Below are positions 1 to 8,470 of a stretch of DNA of 32,522 bases, one piece after another. Source of the stretch: Oscillospiraceae bacterium. GTDB taxonomy: Bacteria; Bacillota; Clostridia; Oscillospirales; Oscillospiraceae. The notes beneath the pieces are model-generated. The model did no database searches. It was not told the DNA's origin and saw only the letters and a list, made by a program, of their open reading frames with translations. Location of the stretch: the NCBI GenBank assembly GCA_902775355.1, contig CACYLY010000054.1:1-32522 (forward strand), in the 5' to 3' direction. The position numbers and the translations under genes are program-made. The number at the start of each line of letters is the position of its first letter. Position 1 is the first letter of the stretch.

Positions 1-5
1 GGCAC

Positions 6-46
6 AGAAAACACCGGAAATACACAAAGTATTCCCGGTGTTTTCT
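6..46. terminator. Intrinsic terminator-like hairpin
   Basis: Bases 6-17 (AGAAAACACCGG) are the exact reverse complement of 35-46, giving a 12-bp stem with a 17-nt AT-rich loop. A-rich and T-rich arm ends make it plausible in either direction. It lies downstream of the minus-strand gene that ends at 235 and may also close a gene to the left of the window. No long U-run follows, so the call is moderate. Confidence 0.5.
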
Positions 47-113
47 ATATTGTCTGGACGAAAAAACGCTCTCGCAAAACTGCTTCGCACCGCAAAAAGA
101 GAGATTTTTGTGT

Positions 114-175
114 CGAACGAGGCGAAAAGCGCAGGAATACTGGCTTTGTATTCCGAGCATTTTCAACGAAGTTCG
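114..175. repeat. Imperfect long hairpin in intergenic DNA
   Basis: The stretch starting CGAACGAGGCGAAAA and the stretch ending TTCAACGAAGTTCG pair imperfectly, closing on GGAATAC/GTATTCC around 133-152. It resembles a degenerate palindromic intergenic element. It lies between the end of the 235-1593 gene and the window edge. No coding potential was found here that I would support. Confidence 0.35.
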
Positions 176-234
176 GCGCGAAAAGATCCTTTTTGCGGCT
201 ATCGCATCCCTTAGCTGCACGCCCCTTCCCGGTC

Positions 235-1593
235 TCATTCTTTTCTCGCTTCCGCCTTCTTCAGGGCGCTCTGATAGGGCATCAGCATCCCCCTGGTCAT
301 GTTGGCGCCGAGCTTTTTGCTGAGCTTTTTGCTGTTCATCATGGCCCCCACCAGATACATGGCCGCGATCCGGACCCGCTTTTTCTGGGGGAAGTCGTAG
401 AAGCCGTGCTTCTTGTAGAAGCGGTGATCCTCCCGCATCAGGCCCTGCATGGTGTAGATCAGGTCCCGGAAGATCTTCATGCCGCCCACGCCGTAGAAAT
501 TGGCGGGCTGCTGATAGTTCTTCTCCATGGCGTAGGCCAGGTTCCGGGCCAGAGCCTCGGTCTGCCGGTCCGCATCCCCCTCGCTGCAGGCCACGCCTGC
601 CAGGAAGTTTCCGCCCACCTGAGCCCGGCCCTCGATCAGGGTCTGCAGGTTGGGCTCGGCGGAGAGATACCCGTCCACCAGATAGGCCACGGGCTTGCCC
701 ATGGTGACGGTGCGGTGGCCGTTGCAGAACTGCCGGTCGTCATAGAGCTTGAAGCGGGAGCCCATGGAATGGTCCCGGATGGAGAAGGCGTAGATCGTGG
801 CGTCCCCCTTCTGGATCTGCTCCCGCAGCAGCTTGTCAAAGCCGTCCTTATACACGCAGGTCCCGTCCGCGGCGCAGTGGAAGCAGCCCAGGCAGCCGCC
901 GGCAAAGGAGAAGTCCCGCAGGTTCACCACCGTGCAGCGGAAGGGCGCCAGGACCTGAAAGCGCCGGATCAGGGCCCGCAGCCGCTCGTTTCCCTCCTCC
1001 AGGTCCGCCACGATCACCACCCGGTGGGGATCCCGGTGAGGCCCCTCGTCGGCCGGCACCGTGGCCGTGGTCAGCGGCTGCGCGGGGATCGCCGGCAGGC
1101 GGCAGGGGGTCTCCACGCCGTTTTCCGCGGCCCAAAGCACATGGCGGAAGAAGTCCTCCGCCTCTTTTCGGCCCTTTTTGCTCAGCAGGTCTTCCATATC
1201 GGCGGACAGGCCCTCCAGATAGCGCAGGCCCAGGTCGGCGCAGTTTTCCCGGATGAAGGCGTGGGCGGTAATGTCGTAGAAATGCTTGGAGGTGCTGATC
1301 TGGGCGGCGAACTTGCCCCGCAGCTCCGCCCCGCTCGCCTTCACCAGCTCCAGGAAGCGGTGCAGCTGGGCCGGGACCAGAAAGGTATAGACCGGGTAGC
1401 AGAACAGCAGCAGCTCCGCCCTTTGCAGCTGCTCCAGTGCGGGACGCAGGTCCTTCTCCAGGGCGCGGATCCTCTGCCCGACGTTCAAGAGCTCATAGCG
1501 ATGCTCGGGGAAGCGCTTTTCCAGGTACAGCACAGTCTGCAGGGTGATGCTGTTGTCCCCCGCCGGGGAACCGTTGAGGATCAGGATGTTCAT
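235..1593 (-). CDS. Two-domain flavodoxin-like NAD(P)H:FMN oxidoreductase with Cys motif
   Basis: The 452-residue protein appears to be two flavodoxin-fold (NADPH-dependent FMN reductase type) units in tandem. Unit one begins MNILILNGSPAGDNS, the phosphate-binding loop of this family. Unit two begins near residue 195 (HRVVIVADLEEGN) and contains GGCLGCFHC followed by AADGTC, a C-x2-C-x2-C-x5-C pattern as in iron-sulfur flavoproteins and related clostridial flavin reductases. The predicted role is cytosolic electron transfer to an unknown acceptor. An in-frame extension to 1725 exists, but the ATG at 1593 is chosen because the family starts at this strand and an AAAGGCGG-like ribosome site precedes it. 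The second unit's N-terminus lacks a good GSP loop, so it may bind flavin poorly. The exact substrate is unknown. Confidence 0.8.
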   Translation of the reverse strand: MNILILNGSPAGDNSITLQTVLYLEKRFPEHRYELLNVGQRIRALEKDLRPALEQLQRAELLLFCYPVYTFLVPAQLHRFLELVKASGAELRGKFAAQISTSKHFYDITAHAFIRENCADLGLRYLEGLSADMEDLLSKKGRKEAEDFFRHVLWAAENGVETPCRLPAIPAQPLTTATVPADEGPHRDPHRVVIVADLEEGNERLRALIRRFQVLAPFRCTVVNLRDFSFAGGCLGCFHCAADGTCVYKDGFDKLLREQIQKGDATIYAFSIRDHSMGSRFKLYDDRQFCNGHRTVTMGKPVAYLVDGYLSAEPNLQTLIEGRAQVGGNFLAGVACSEGDADRQTEALARNLAYAMEKNYQQPANFYGVGGMKIFRDLIYTMQGLMREDHRFYKKHGFYDFPQKKRVRIAAMYLVGAMMNSKKLSKKLGANMTRGMLMPYQSALKKAEARKE

Positions 1594-1629
1594 CGCGTCA
1601 ACCGCCTTTGCGTTTTCTTGATATTCCGT

Positions 1630-1658
1630 ATTATAGCATATCTTTTCGCCCTTTTCCA
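1630..1658 (-). promoter_or_regulatory. Sigma-A promoter, extended -10, for the 235-1593 gene
   Basis: On the minus strand TGGAAA (1658-1653) is followed after 17 nt by TATAAT (1635-1630), with TGC just before it (extended -10). Transcription would start near 1623, about 30 nt before the chosen ATG, which supports that start over the longer reading frame. Confidence 0.55.
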
Positions 1659-1697
1659 CGATTTTGGAGCAATTCCTTTCCCCTTCCAAGAAAGAGT

Positions 1698-1726
1698 TTG
1701 ACTTTTCTCTCCGAAACAGATACACT
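1698..1726 (+). promoter_or_regulatory. Sigma-A promoter for the Fe-S/FAD oxidoreductase
   Basis: TTGACT (1698-1703), 17-nt spacer, TACACT (1721-1726). The leader is about 50 nt and ends in an AGGAGGG ribosome site at 1770-1776. It is back to back with the minus-strand promoter at 1630-1658. Confidence 0.5.
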
Positions 1727-1783
1727 GTAAGTTAGCAGACTGAAAACGACCGTTTCAGTTCAGAGTATAAGGAGGGTTTTTCT

Positions 1784-4369
1784 TTGCAAGTGAGAGAGAA
1801 TCTGATCCAGCTGTGTGAGAAGATCCAGGACCATCACTACAAGATCACGCCGGACTGCGCGGAGTACCGGGTGTTCGAGAAGTGGATCACCGACGAGCAG
1901 ATCGCCGTCATGCTGGCCCTGACCAGTATGAAGCCCGCGTTCGTCCCCATCATCGCCCGCAAGGCCGGGCTCAGCGTCAAGCGCACCAAGGAAGTGCTGC
2001 ACGAGATCACCGAGATCGGCCTGGTGGTCCAGGTCATCGTGCCCAAGGTGGGGCTGGAGATCTACCTGCTGCCGCCCTATACCCCCGGCATTTTTGAGTT
2101 CCTGCTGGTAAACGAGAAGTTCTGTCTGGCCCACCCCGAGATCGCCTACGCCTTCCACCAGCACGCCACCGACAGCCAGATCGACCACGCGCCCAACACC
2201 CCCATGGGCGCCGGCATCATGCGCGTCATCCCGGTGGAGAGCGCCATCCCCGCGGACGCCATCGCCATCGACAACGAGCGCTGCAACAAGTACATCGAGG
2301 ACAACGACGGCCACATGAGCGTGACGCCCTGCCAGTGCCGCCGGGTCCGCAGGCTCATGGGCGAGGGCAGCGGCGATCTGGACGAGGGCCTGTGCATCTT
2401 CATGGGCCATGTGGCGGACATGTTCAACCACACCGGCAAGGGCAAGCCCGTCTCCGTGGCCGAGGCAAAGGAGCTCATCAAGCTCTGTGAGGAGCGGGGC
2501 TGCGTCCACCAGATCACCACGCTCCACTCCGGCGAGACCTTTGCCATCTGCAACTGCATGCCCGAGAGCTGCCTGGCCCTGGGCGTCAGCCAGTATTTCA
2601 ACACGCCCGCCACCTCCAAGAGCAACTACGTGGCAGAGATCGATCCGGAGAAGTGCGTGGCCTGCGGCCAGTGCACCGACCGCTGCGCCAACAACGCCAT
2701 CCAGATGGGCCAGAAGCTCTGCGCCAAGACCCCCATCGAGCACAAGCCGGAGCACTGGAATCCGGAGCACCGCACCAATCGGGAGTACGTGGCTCCCGAG
2801 GGCACCGCTCCCTGCAAGACCGCCTGCCCCGCCCATATCGCCGTGCAGGGCTATCTGAAGCTGGCCGCCCAGGGCCGCTATCTGGAGGCGCTGGAGCTGA
2901 TCAAGAAGGAGAATCCCCTGCCCGCCGTCTGCGGCCGCATCTGCAACCGCAAGTGCGAGGAGGCCTGCACCCGCGGCGATCTGGACCGGGCCGTTGCCAT
3001 CGACGAGGTCAAGAAGTTCATCGCCGACAAGGAGCTGAGCCGGGATACCCGCTTCGTGCCCAAGAAGCTGTATGACTTCAGCGACAAGAAGGTGGCGATC
3101 ATCGGCGCCGGCCCCGCGGGTCTGAGCTGCGCTTACTTCCTGGCCGCCGACAACTATAAGGTCACCGTGTTCGACAAGAACGAGCAGCCCGGCGGCATGC
3201 TGCGCTACGGCATCCCCAGCTTCCGACTGGAGAAGACCGTGCTGGACGCCGAGATCGACGTGCTCAAGGAGCTGGGCGTGATCTTCCGCTGCGGCGTGGA
3301 GGTCGGCAAGGACGTGAGCATCGAGGAGCTGCGCAAGCAGGGCTTTGACGCCTTCTATCTTGCCGTCGGCGCCCAGAAGTCCGCCGCGCTGGGCATCCCC
3401 GGCGAGGAGCTCAAGGGCGTCTGGGGCGGCATCGACTTCCTGCGGGAGGCTAACGCCGGCCGTCTCCCGGCCATCGGCAAGAAGGTCGTGGTCGTGGGCG
3501 GCGGCAACGTGGCCATGGACGTGGCCCGCACCGCCGTGCGCCTGGGGGCGGAGGTCACCGTGGCCTACCGCCGCAAGGAGAGCGATATGCCCGCCGATCC
3601 CGCTGAAGTGGCCGAGGCGAAGGAAGAGGGCGTGAAGTTCCTCTTCGAGCACAAGCCCGTGGAGATCGAGGGCAAGAACGGCAAGGTGGAAGCTCTCGTC
3701 TGCGAGGGTGACAAGAAGATCAAGTGCAGCGCCATTCTGGCCGCCATCGGCCAGCGCATCGACCTGGGCTCCCTGGATCTGGGCCAGCTGGAGCTGGACG
3801 AGAAGGGCCGCGTCAAGGCCGACGCCGTCACCTACCAGACCGCCCAGCCCGACGTGTTTGTGGGCGGCGACGCGCTCACCGGCCCCAAGTTCGCCATCGA
3901 CGCCATTGCCCAGGGCAAGCAGGCCGCCATCTCCATCCACCGCTATGTCCACCCGGGCCAGAGCCTGGTCATCGGCCGCGACCGGCTGAGTTATCACGCC
4001 TTCGACAAGGAGAACGTGGACTTCGACACGGTCAAGCGGGACTATAACCCCGTCGGCCGCCAGGTCCCCGGCAAGGATGAAGGAAAGGCCAAGACCTTCA
4101 AGGACGACCGGAAGACCTTCACCGAGGAGCAGGTCAAACTCGAGACCGCCCGCTGCCTGGGCTGCGGCGCCAGCTTCGTGGATCCCAACAAGTGCCTGGG
4201 CTGCGGCGTGTGCACCACCCGCTGCAAGTTCGACGCCATCCACCTGAAGAAGCGCAGCTTCCAGGAGAGCATCGAGTACACCGACCGGCCCAAGGTCCTG
4301 CCCGAGTTTATCCGCAACCGGGAGCGCAGGATCGCCGTGCGCAGGCTGAAAGAGCAGAAGAAGAGCTGA
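1784..4369 (+). CDS. Fe-S/FAD oxidoreductase, GltD-like with fused N-terminal modules
   Basis: An 861-residue protein. Residues 1-95 look like a winged-helix module; residues 180-275 hold a Cys-rich module with CQC, a lone Cys and CNC; a ferredoxin motif CVACGQCTDRC lies near 291. From about 344 it follows the glutamate synthase small-subunit/NfnB pattern: N-terminal Cys cluster (CKTAC, CGRIC, KCEEAC), FAD loop IIGAGPAG near 438, NAD(P) loop VGGGNVAMD near 570 and the late FAD motif VGGDALTGP. A C-terminal CLGCG...CLGCGVCTTRC (from 790) can bind another cluster. It probably moves electrons between NAD(P)H and ferredoxin-type carriers; no glutamate synthase large subunit is nearby. The start is TTG, chosen for its AGGAGGG 7 nt upstream. 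A paralogue lies at 30465-32522. Confidence 0.85.
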   Translation: MQVRENLIQLCEKIQDHHYKITPDCAEYRVFEKWITDEQIAVMLALTSMKPAFVPIIARKAGLSVKRTKEVLHEITEIGLVVQVIVPKVGLEIYLLPPYTPGIFEFLLVNEKFCLAHPEIAYAFHQHATDSQIDHAPNTPMGAGIMRVIPVESAIPADAIAIDNERCNKYIEDNDGHMSVTPCQCRRVRRLMGEGSGDLDEGLCIFMGHVADMFNHTGKGKPVSVAEAKELIKLCEERGCVHQITTLHSGETFAICNCMPESCLALGVSQYFNTPATSKSNYVAEIDPEKCVACGQCTDRCANNAIQMGQKLCAKTPIEHKPEHWNPEHRTNREYVAPEGTAPCKTACPAHIAVQGYLKLAAQGRYLEALELIKKENPLPAVCGRICNRKCEEACTRGDLDRAVAIDEVKKFIADKELSRDTRFVPKKLYDFSDKKVAIIGAGPAGLSCAYFLAADNYKVTVFDKNEQPGGMLRYGIPSFRLEKTVLDAEIDVLKELGVIFRCGVEVGKDVSIEELRKQGFDAFYLAVGAQKSAALGIPGEELKGVWGGIDFLREANAGRLPAIGKKVVVVGGGNVAMDVARTAVRLGAEVTVAYRRKESDMPADPAEVAEAKEEGVKFLFEHKPVEIEGKNGKVEALVCEGDKKIKCSAILAAIGQRIDLGSLDLGQLELDEKGRVKADAVTYQTAQPDVFVGGDALTGPKFAIDAIAQGKQAAISIHRYVHPGQSLVIGRDRLSYHAFDKENVDFDTVKRDYNPVGRQVPGKDEGKAKTFKDDRKTFTEEQVKLETARCLGCGASFVDPNKCLGCGVCTTRCKFDAIHLKKRSFQESIEYTDRPKVLPEFIRNRERRIAVRRLKEQKKS

Positions 4370-4387
4370 ATCTCTTCCCCGTTCCAT

Positions 4388-4419
4388 AACAAAAGCAGCC
4401 CGAAGGGGCTGCTTTTGTT
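4388..4419. terminator. Bidirectional terminator between convergent genes
   Basis: Perfect 14-bp stem, AACAAAAGCAGCCC (4388-4401) with its complement at 4406-4419, loop GAAG. A-tract and T-tract ends make it work in both directions. It sits 18 nt after the plus-strand oxidoreductase stop and 4 nt after the minus-strand TfoX-N gene stop. Confidence 0.9.
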
Positions 4420-4423
4420 ATGT

Positions 4424-4735
4424 TCATTTTTTCTTTTTCGGCGCCGGCAGCTCCTCCGCCATGGCGGGGATCAGCCGGAGCAGCAGTTCCCGGTCGTCCA
4501 CGTCCGCCAGGAGCATGTCCTTCGCCCCCTCGTAGGGCGTCTCCCTGGGCGCCTCCGGCATCAGACGCCGGGCGGCTGCCGTGTCCTTCACCAGGAAGCG
4601 GTCGTCATAGATCCCGCCGACCACCTTCCCCTGATAGTAGAGGATGTACTCCCCCATCATGCCGCGGCTCGTGACGCCGTCCAGGCCGTTAAGCTGCTCC
4701 AGCACGAAGTCCAGATATTCTCTGCTGCTTGCCAT
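4424..4735 (-). CDS. TfoX N-terminal domain protein
   Basis: A 103-residue protein that matches the TfoX/Sxy N-terminal domain: YLDFVLEQL, then RGMMGEYILYYQGKVVGGIYDD, then FLVK. In proteobacteria TfoX/Sxy is a competence co-activator, but short stand-alone TfoX-N proteins in Clostridia have no settled role. There is no C-terminal TfoX domain. GGGAGGT lies about 6 nt before the ATG, and the gene follows the membrane protein by 12 nt, so the two are probably co-transcribed. The C-terminus ends in a Lys run. Confidence 0.85.
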   Translation of the reverse strand: MASSREYLDFVLEQLNGLDGVTSRGMMGEYILYYQGKVVGGIYDDRFLVKDTAAARRLMPEAPRETPYEGAKDMLLADVDDRELLLRLIPAMAEELPAPKKKK

Positions 4736-4747
4736 GTCCGCACCTCC

Positions 4748-5623
4748 CTAAGGTTTTCTCTCCACATCGTAGCTGTATCGCTGGATCTCCAGCTCGTACA
4801 CGTACTGTTCGCCCTCCGGTGAAGAGAGGACCAGCTGCGTATGCCCGGTCCTGGCAAACTTTGCGTGAACGATGCAGCACTCGATGCTCTCCATATACTC
4901 GATCTCCACCTCTCCATAGCTCTCGTCCGCCAGGGAGGCGCTCCAGCTCTCGTCGTATTCGACGCCGCAGATCTCGCTGCCGCTGGGGAGCAGATGGGTG
5001 TCGTAAAAGCTTCTCTCCTCCCGCAGGCTGAAGAAGCTCATGCCCGCCAGGATCACCAGGCTGAGAATCAGGCCCGCGATGCGGAGCTTTTTGTTTTGAA
5101 AGATGACCAGGGGATAGAGGATCAGCGTCGCCGCGCAGAAGATCGCGCTGAGCAGGTGGTTCGGGAAGAAGGACGCCGCCTCGCCCAAAAAGCCGTAGTA
5201 GTGATAGCCCAGGAAGACCAGCATGGGCGCCAGGATCAGCAGACCCCACCACTTGTCCTTTTTCATGTACCAGCCCACGAAGGCCATGGGGAAGGTCAGC
5301 AGGGTCCATCTGAACCAGGCCGGATAATAGCGGAAGAGGCCGAAGCCCTGCTCGTTGAAGGGCACCTGCACCAGATAGACCAGGGGCTGGCTGATGAGGA
5401 AGAAGACGATGACCTTGCAGGCCGAATCCAGAGCGCTCTTGCTGTTGACGATGATGATGAGGGCGAACAGGATCCACCACTCAAAGGTGATGCTGATATC
5501 CTGGAAGGAGGTATCCCGCAGGGCGGGGATCGCCGCAACGACGCCGGTATAGACGCCGCAGATCACCGCGAAGAGGATGAGCTTGGGCCAGGTGATGTTC
5601 AGGCCGCCGAAGAGCTTTTTCAT
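4748..5623 (-). CDS. Polytopic membrane protein of unknown function
   Basis: A 291-residue protein with about seven hydrophobic segments (roughly 13-33, 49-66, 68-86, 105-120, 125-145, 155-176, 179-199), then a soluble C-terminal part of about 90 residues (SFYDTHLLPSGSE onward), which may lie outside the cell. I do not recognise a family. GGGAGG precedes the ATG. It lies 28 nt after the VWA gene and 12 nt before the TfoX-N gene on the same strand, so the three may form an operon, but nothing in the sequence ties them functionally. Confidence 0.75.
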   Translation of the reverse strand: MKKLFGGLNITWPKLILFAVICGVYTGVVAAIPALRDTSFQDISITFEWWILFALIIIVNSKSALDSACKVIVFFLISQPLVYLVQVPFNEQGFGLFRYYPAWFRWTLLTFPMAFVGWYMKKDKWWGLLILAPMLVFLGYHYYGFLGEAASFFPNHLLSAIFCAATLILYPLVIFQNKKLRIAGLILSLVILAGMSFFSLREERSFYDTHLLPSGSEICGVEYDESWSASLADESYGEVEIEYMESIECCIVHAKFARTGHTQLVLSSPEGEQYVYELEIQRYSYDVERKP

Positions 5624-5651
5624 GAGGAGCCTCCCGATTGTGCTTTCTTGA

Positions 5652-7232
5652 TTATACCGAATAGGACTTCATCTGGTCAATGATCAGTTTCCCCACGGTA
5701 TCGGCGAAACAGGAAAAGTCCCGGATCCTGACGAAGTCCTGCCCGTAGACCATTCGCGCGGAGGGCAGGTTCTCGTCCTCCCCTGTGAAGACGCAGAGCA
5801 CCACAATGCCCTCCGCCCGCAGGCGGCGGACCTCCTGGGCCGTGTCGGTCAGGGCCCGGACGGCGTCATAACTCTGCCCCACATCCCGCTCGTCCTTCCG
5901 GATCTTGGCCGCCGGGTCCAGCGGCTTCACGTCCGAGAGGATGATGAGCATCTTGTGCTCATAGGCCGCCCGGGACATCAGCTCGCCCGCCGCCCGAATC
6001 GCCAGGCCGTCCCGGTTGCAGCCCTCGGCGTAATAGTCGAAGATGCTGTCGTTTTCCCCGGGACAGGCGTAGTCGTTGAACAGGCGCAGAACGGTGAAGC
6101 CGCTCATGGAGCAGAAGCTCATCACCCGGCAGGGGACGCGGCAGCGCGCCAGGGCTTCGGAAATGATGTATGCCTGGGAGGAGATCTTTTCCGCCCTGCT
6201 GACCTGGGAATGGGAGGCGTCCAGCAGGATGTCCACGCTCATGTCGCCGGCGTTCTCATTCTCGATCCGGGTGAAGACCTTTTCGTCGCCCAGCCTGGCC
6301 GCTCTCCAGGCCAGGGCCGGGTTGACCCTTCCCGCGTTGGCCTTCACCGGCGCGGGCTGCATGTGCAGCAGGACGGAGTTCATGATCCTGGTGCTGAGCT
6401 TCTCGATTAGCAGCCGGTTCTGCAGCAGGTTTTGCTGATAATAGGCCCGGTTGTTGGCGATCAGCTCCGCCTGGCGTTTTCTCTGGTGCATCTCGAAGGT
6501 GTTGTAGATCCCCTTCAGCTCCACGATCTCGCCCCTGGTGTAAAACAGGTGGGTGAATCTGTGGTTCCCGGTGCACAGCCGCTTCTCAAGCCGCAGCACC
6601 CCCTCCGTCGGAAACATGGACTTGCCGAATTTGGTCTCCAGGAAGGCGCGCAGCTCCGACTCCGTCATCTTCGTATTGGAGGCGTGGTCCGCCCTCCGGC
6701 CGCCGACGTCGCCGTGATATTGATATCCGTCATGGGCAAAAATCGGGCCCCGCTGCAGAAAGCTGTCCACCGAGAATCTTCTGAGGCGGCGCAGCCGGTA
6801 TTTCAGGCGGATCTTCCCATCCCCGCAGAGCCCGTAGCGCTCATAGAAGAAGCGCCGGGCCGTCTCCACGAGCTCCTCCGTGGTCATGGCGGCATCAAGC
6901 TTCAGCTCCGACTCCGCCGGCTCCGGGCGAAGGCGCTCCAGCACCGGGCGTCTCGGCAGCTCCTTCCGGAACAGGATCGGCTCCAGCGCGTTCCAGAACA
7001 GCGTCTGATAGAACGCGGCGTCCCTGTACTTGTCCAGCATGGCGAAGAGCTTTTCCAGCCCGGCATAGTCATAGTGACGTCTGGCGGAGCCGAAGATGAT
7101 GTTCCAGTAGATATCCGCGGCGCCGTCGGGATCGTAGGCCTTGAAGTCCGGCGCGAAGCCGTAGTTCTCCGCGCAGGTCCATATGATGTTGTCCGCGCGC
7201 CTCTTCTGAAGCTCGGAAATGTTCTGATCCAT
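5652..7232 (-). CDS. VWA-domain protein, NorD/CobT-like
   Basis: A 526-residue cytosolic protein. The C-terminal third is a von Willebrand factor A domain. The metal-site motif is LLDASHSQ (D-x-S-x-S, about residues 338-342), followed by NRDGLAIR near 406 and IILSDVKP near 432, an arrangement typical of NorD/CobT-type VWA proteins, which work with a MoxR-type AAA+ ATPase to load or remodel metalloenzymes. The N-terminal 330 residues are charged and helical with no recognised motif. No AAA+ partner lies in the window. Start uncertain: the ATG at 7232 or a TTG at 7247 five codons earlier; neither has a good ribosome site. Client unknown. Confidence 0.75.
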   Translation of the reverse strand: MDQNISELQKRRADNIIWTCAENYGFAPDFKAYDPDGAADIYWNIIFGSARRHYDYAGLEKLFAMLDKYRDAAFYQTLFWNALEPILFRKELPRRPVLERLRPEPAESELKLDAAMTTEELVETARRFFYERYGLCGDGKIRLKYRLRRLRRFSVDSFLQRGPIFAHDGYQYHGDVGGRRADHASNTKMTESELRAFLETKFGKSMFPTEGVLRLEKRLCTGNHRFTHLFYTRGEIVELKGIYNTFEMHQRKRQAELIANNRAYYQQNLLQNRLLIEKLSTRIMNSVLLHMQPAPVKANAGRVNPALAWRAARLGDEKVFTRIENENAGDMSVDILLDASHSQVSRAEKISSQAYIISEALARCRVPCRVMSFCSMSGFTVLRLFNDYACPGENDSIFDYYAEGCNRDGLAIRAAGELMSRAAYEHKMLIILSDVKPLDPAAKIRKDERDVGQSYDAVRALTDTAQEVRRLRAEGIVVLCVFTGEDENLPSARMVYGQDFVRIRDFSCFADTVGKLIIDQMKSYSV

Positions 7233-7349
7233 AGCGGTCTGTTTCAACGGGAAAACATGTTTCCCACATTGGCTCCCCGGGAAGGGACGGCCGGCCTCCG
7301 ACGCCCGCTTTGCGCGGGATCACCGCAGCGGCTCCGGCGGAGTGCAGAC

Positions 7350-7805
7350 TCAATCCTCTCCGTCGGCCTCCGATTCTTTCTCGATGCCGGTGAGCAATCC
7401 GTCCTGAAACGTGAGCTTCAGGACCCTGTCGTAAGGTTCGGGCCCCAGAAAAGACCTGTACCGATGCCCCGGTATAAAATTCTTCCCGATGGCAACGACG
7501 CCGCTGTAGGGCAGGGGCAGGCCGATGTGCTCATAAACCATCATGCCCTCTTGATCCGGATGAGGCGCAGCCCCGTTGATGGGGGGATAGGACCCATCCT
7601 CACAGTATACCCAGAGCTTGTCGAGATACAGCTTTTTTCGGTTCAAGAAGAACTGAACGATAAACCCCTTCCAGCAGGCCGTATGCGGGGCGACAGGGTT
7701 CAGCCCGTATGCCTTGGGGTCAAAGAGGGCATAGGGGTCATCCGCCCCGAGAAAAACCCACTCGTCGATCTCGAAAATAAAGGGGTCGGTCATCTGCACA
7801 GACAT
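7350..7805 (-). CDS. Small cytosolic protein, unknown family
   Basis: A 151-residue acidic protein with no signal or membrane segment. It begins MSVQMTDPFIFEIDEW and contains KLYLDKLWVY, YPPING and LPLPYSGVVAIGKNFI, suggesting a beta-rich single domain. The ATG at 7805 is preceded by AAGGAGA; the reading frame continues upstream to 8036, but that part overlaps the next gene and lacks a ribosome site. It follows the 7891-8403 gene by 85 nt. The style resembles the small one-domain proteins that often travel together in accessory regions, but I cannot assign a function. Confidence 0.65.
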   Translation of the reverse strand: MSVQMTDPFIFEIDEWVFLGADDPYALFDPKAYGLNPVAPHTACWKGFIVQFFLNRKKLYLDKLWVYCEDGSYPPINGAAPHPDQEGMMVYEHIGLPLPYSGVVAIGKNFIPGHRYRSFLGPEPYDRVLKLTFQDGLLTGIEKESEADGED

Positions 7806-7890
7806 GGAAGCATCTCCTTTTTTCTGTTTTGACAGACCGGCCGCCCCGGGGGCAAAGCCGAGCGAAGGGCAGCCGGCAGCCGCCGGCAAG

Positions 7891-8403
7891 CTATCCGTTC
7901 GCGCCGCAAGCCCACGCGACAGCGTCAAACAGCTGCCAACTCCGATGATCGTGAAGAAGGAGCCGGAGAAATGTGCTTGTCCTGTCGCACACCGCGTCCC
8001 GGACAAACAAATGATGGAACGCGCCCATATAAACATATCCCCAGCCTTCAGGGATCTCCAGCTTTCCCCCCATGGGATAGGGGCGCTTCCCTCCGCGGCC
8101 GTCGAGGCTTTTCAGCATCGGAAGCTTTTGAAGCACCGCGTCCAGGTCCAGCTTGCCGAAAGCATAGTTCCCGTACAGGATCCGGACCCCTTTCTGTGAG
8201 AGGTACAGGATCTCCACCGCGCCGGGGTCTCCCTGTGCCCCGGGATCGGCGAAATGCACGGCCAGGACGTTTTCCTCCGCAAGAGCTGCCGGATCTGTGA
8301 GATCGGACGCTTCCAGCCTCAGCAGGTCCTCCTCCGCCGTCTTGATAAACTCCTCCGCCAGGTCTTCCTCGTTCCCGGCTCGAAACGGAACGGACATATC
8401 CAT
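7891..8403 (-). CDS. Small cytosolic protein, unknown family
   Basis: A 170-residue protein beginning MDMSVPFRAGNEEDLAEEF, acidic at the N-terminus, with a later beta-rich part (ILYLSQKGVRILYGNYAFG; WGYVYMGAFHHLFVRD). No membrane segment or metal motif was seen. The ATG at 8403 has an ideal AAGGAGGGG 7 nt upstream, and a strong promoter lies just before that. It is the first gene of a possible run 8403 to 4424 on the minus strand. It is not clearly related to its 7350-7805 neighbour. Confidence 0.7.
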   Translation of the reverse strand: MDMSVPFRAGNEEDLAEEFIKTAEEDLLRLEASDLTDPAALAEENVLAVHFADPGAQGDPGAVEILYLSQKGVRILYGNYAFGKLDLDAVLQKLPMLKSLDGRGGKRPYPMGGKLEIPEGWGYVYMGAFHHLFVRDAVCDRTSTFLRLLLHDHRSWQLFDAVAWACGANG

Positions 8404-8428
8404 GTTTGCCCCTCCTTCTGTTTTTTCC

Positions 8429-8457
8429 AGTATACCGAAAAAACGCCGCCTTCGCAA
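8429..8457 (-). promoter_or_regulatory. Sigma-A promoter for the 7891-8403 gene
   Basis: Minus strand TTGCGA (8457-8452), 17-nt spacer, TATACT (8434-8429). The transcript would start near 8422 and run about 20 nt to the ATG. Confidence 0.6.
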
Positions 8458-8470
8458 CTGTTCTTCATTC

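Noticed and set aside
1760-4387. An 875-codon open frame on the minus strand opposite the Fe-S/FAD oxidoreductase
   Set aside because: It mirrors a GC-rich gene; the translation is Leu/Ala/Val/His/Asp-rich with no family match, while the plus strand has clear motifs and a ribosome site.
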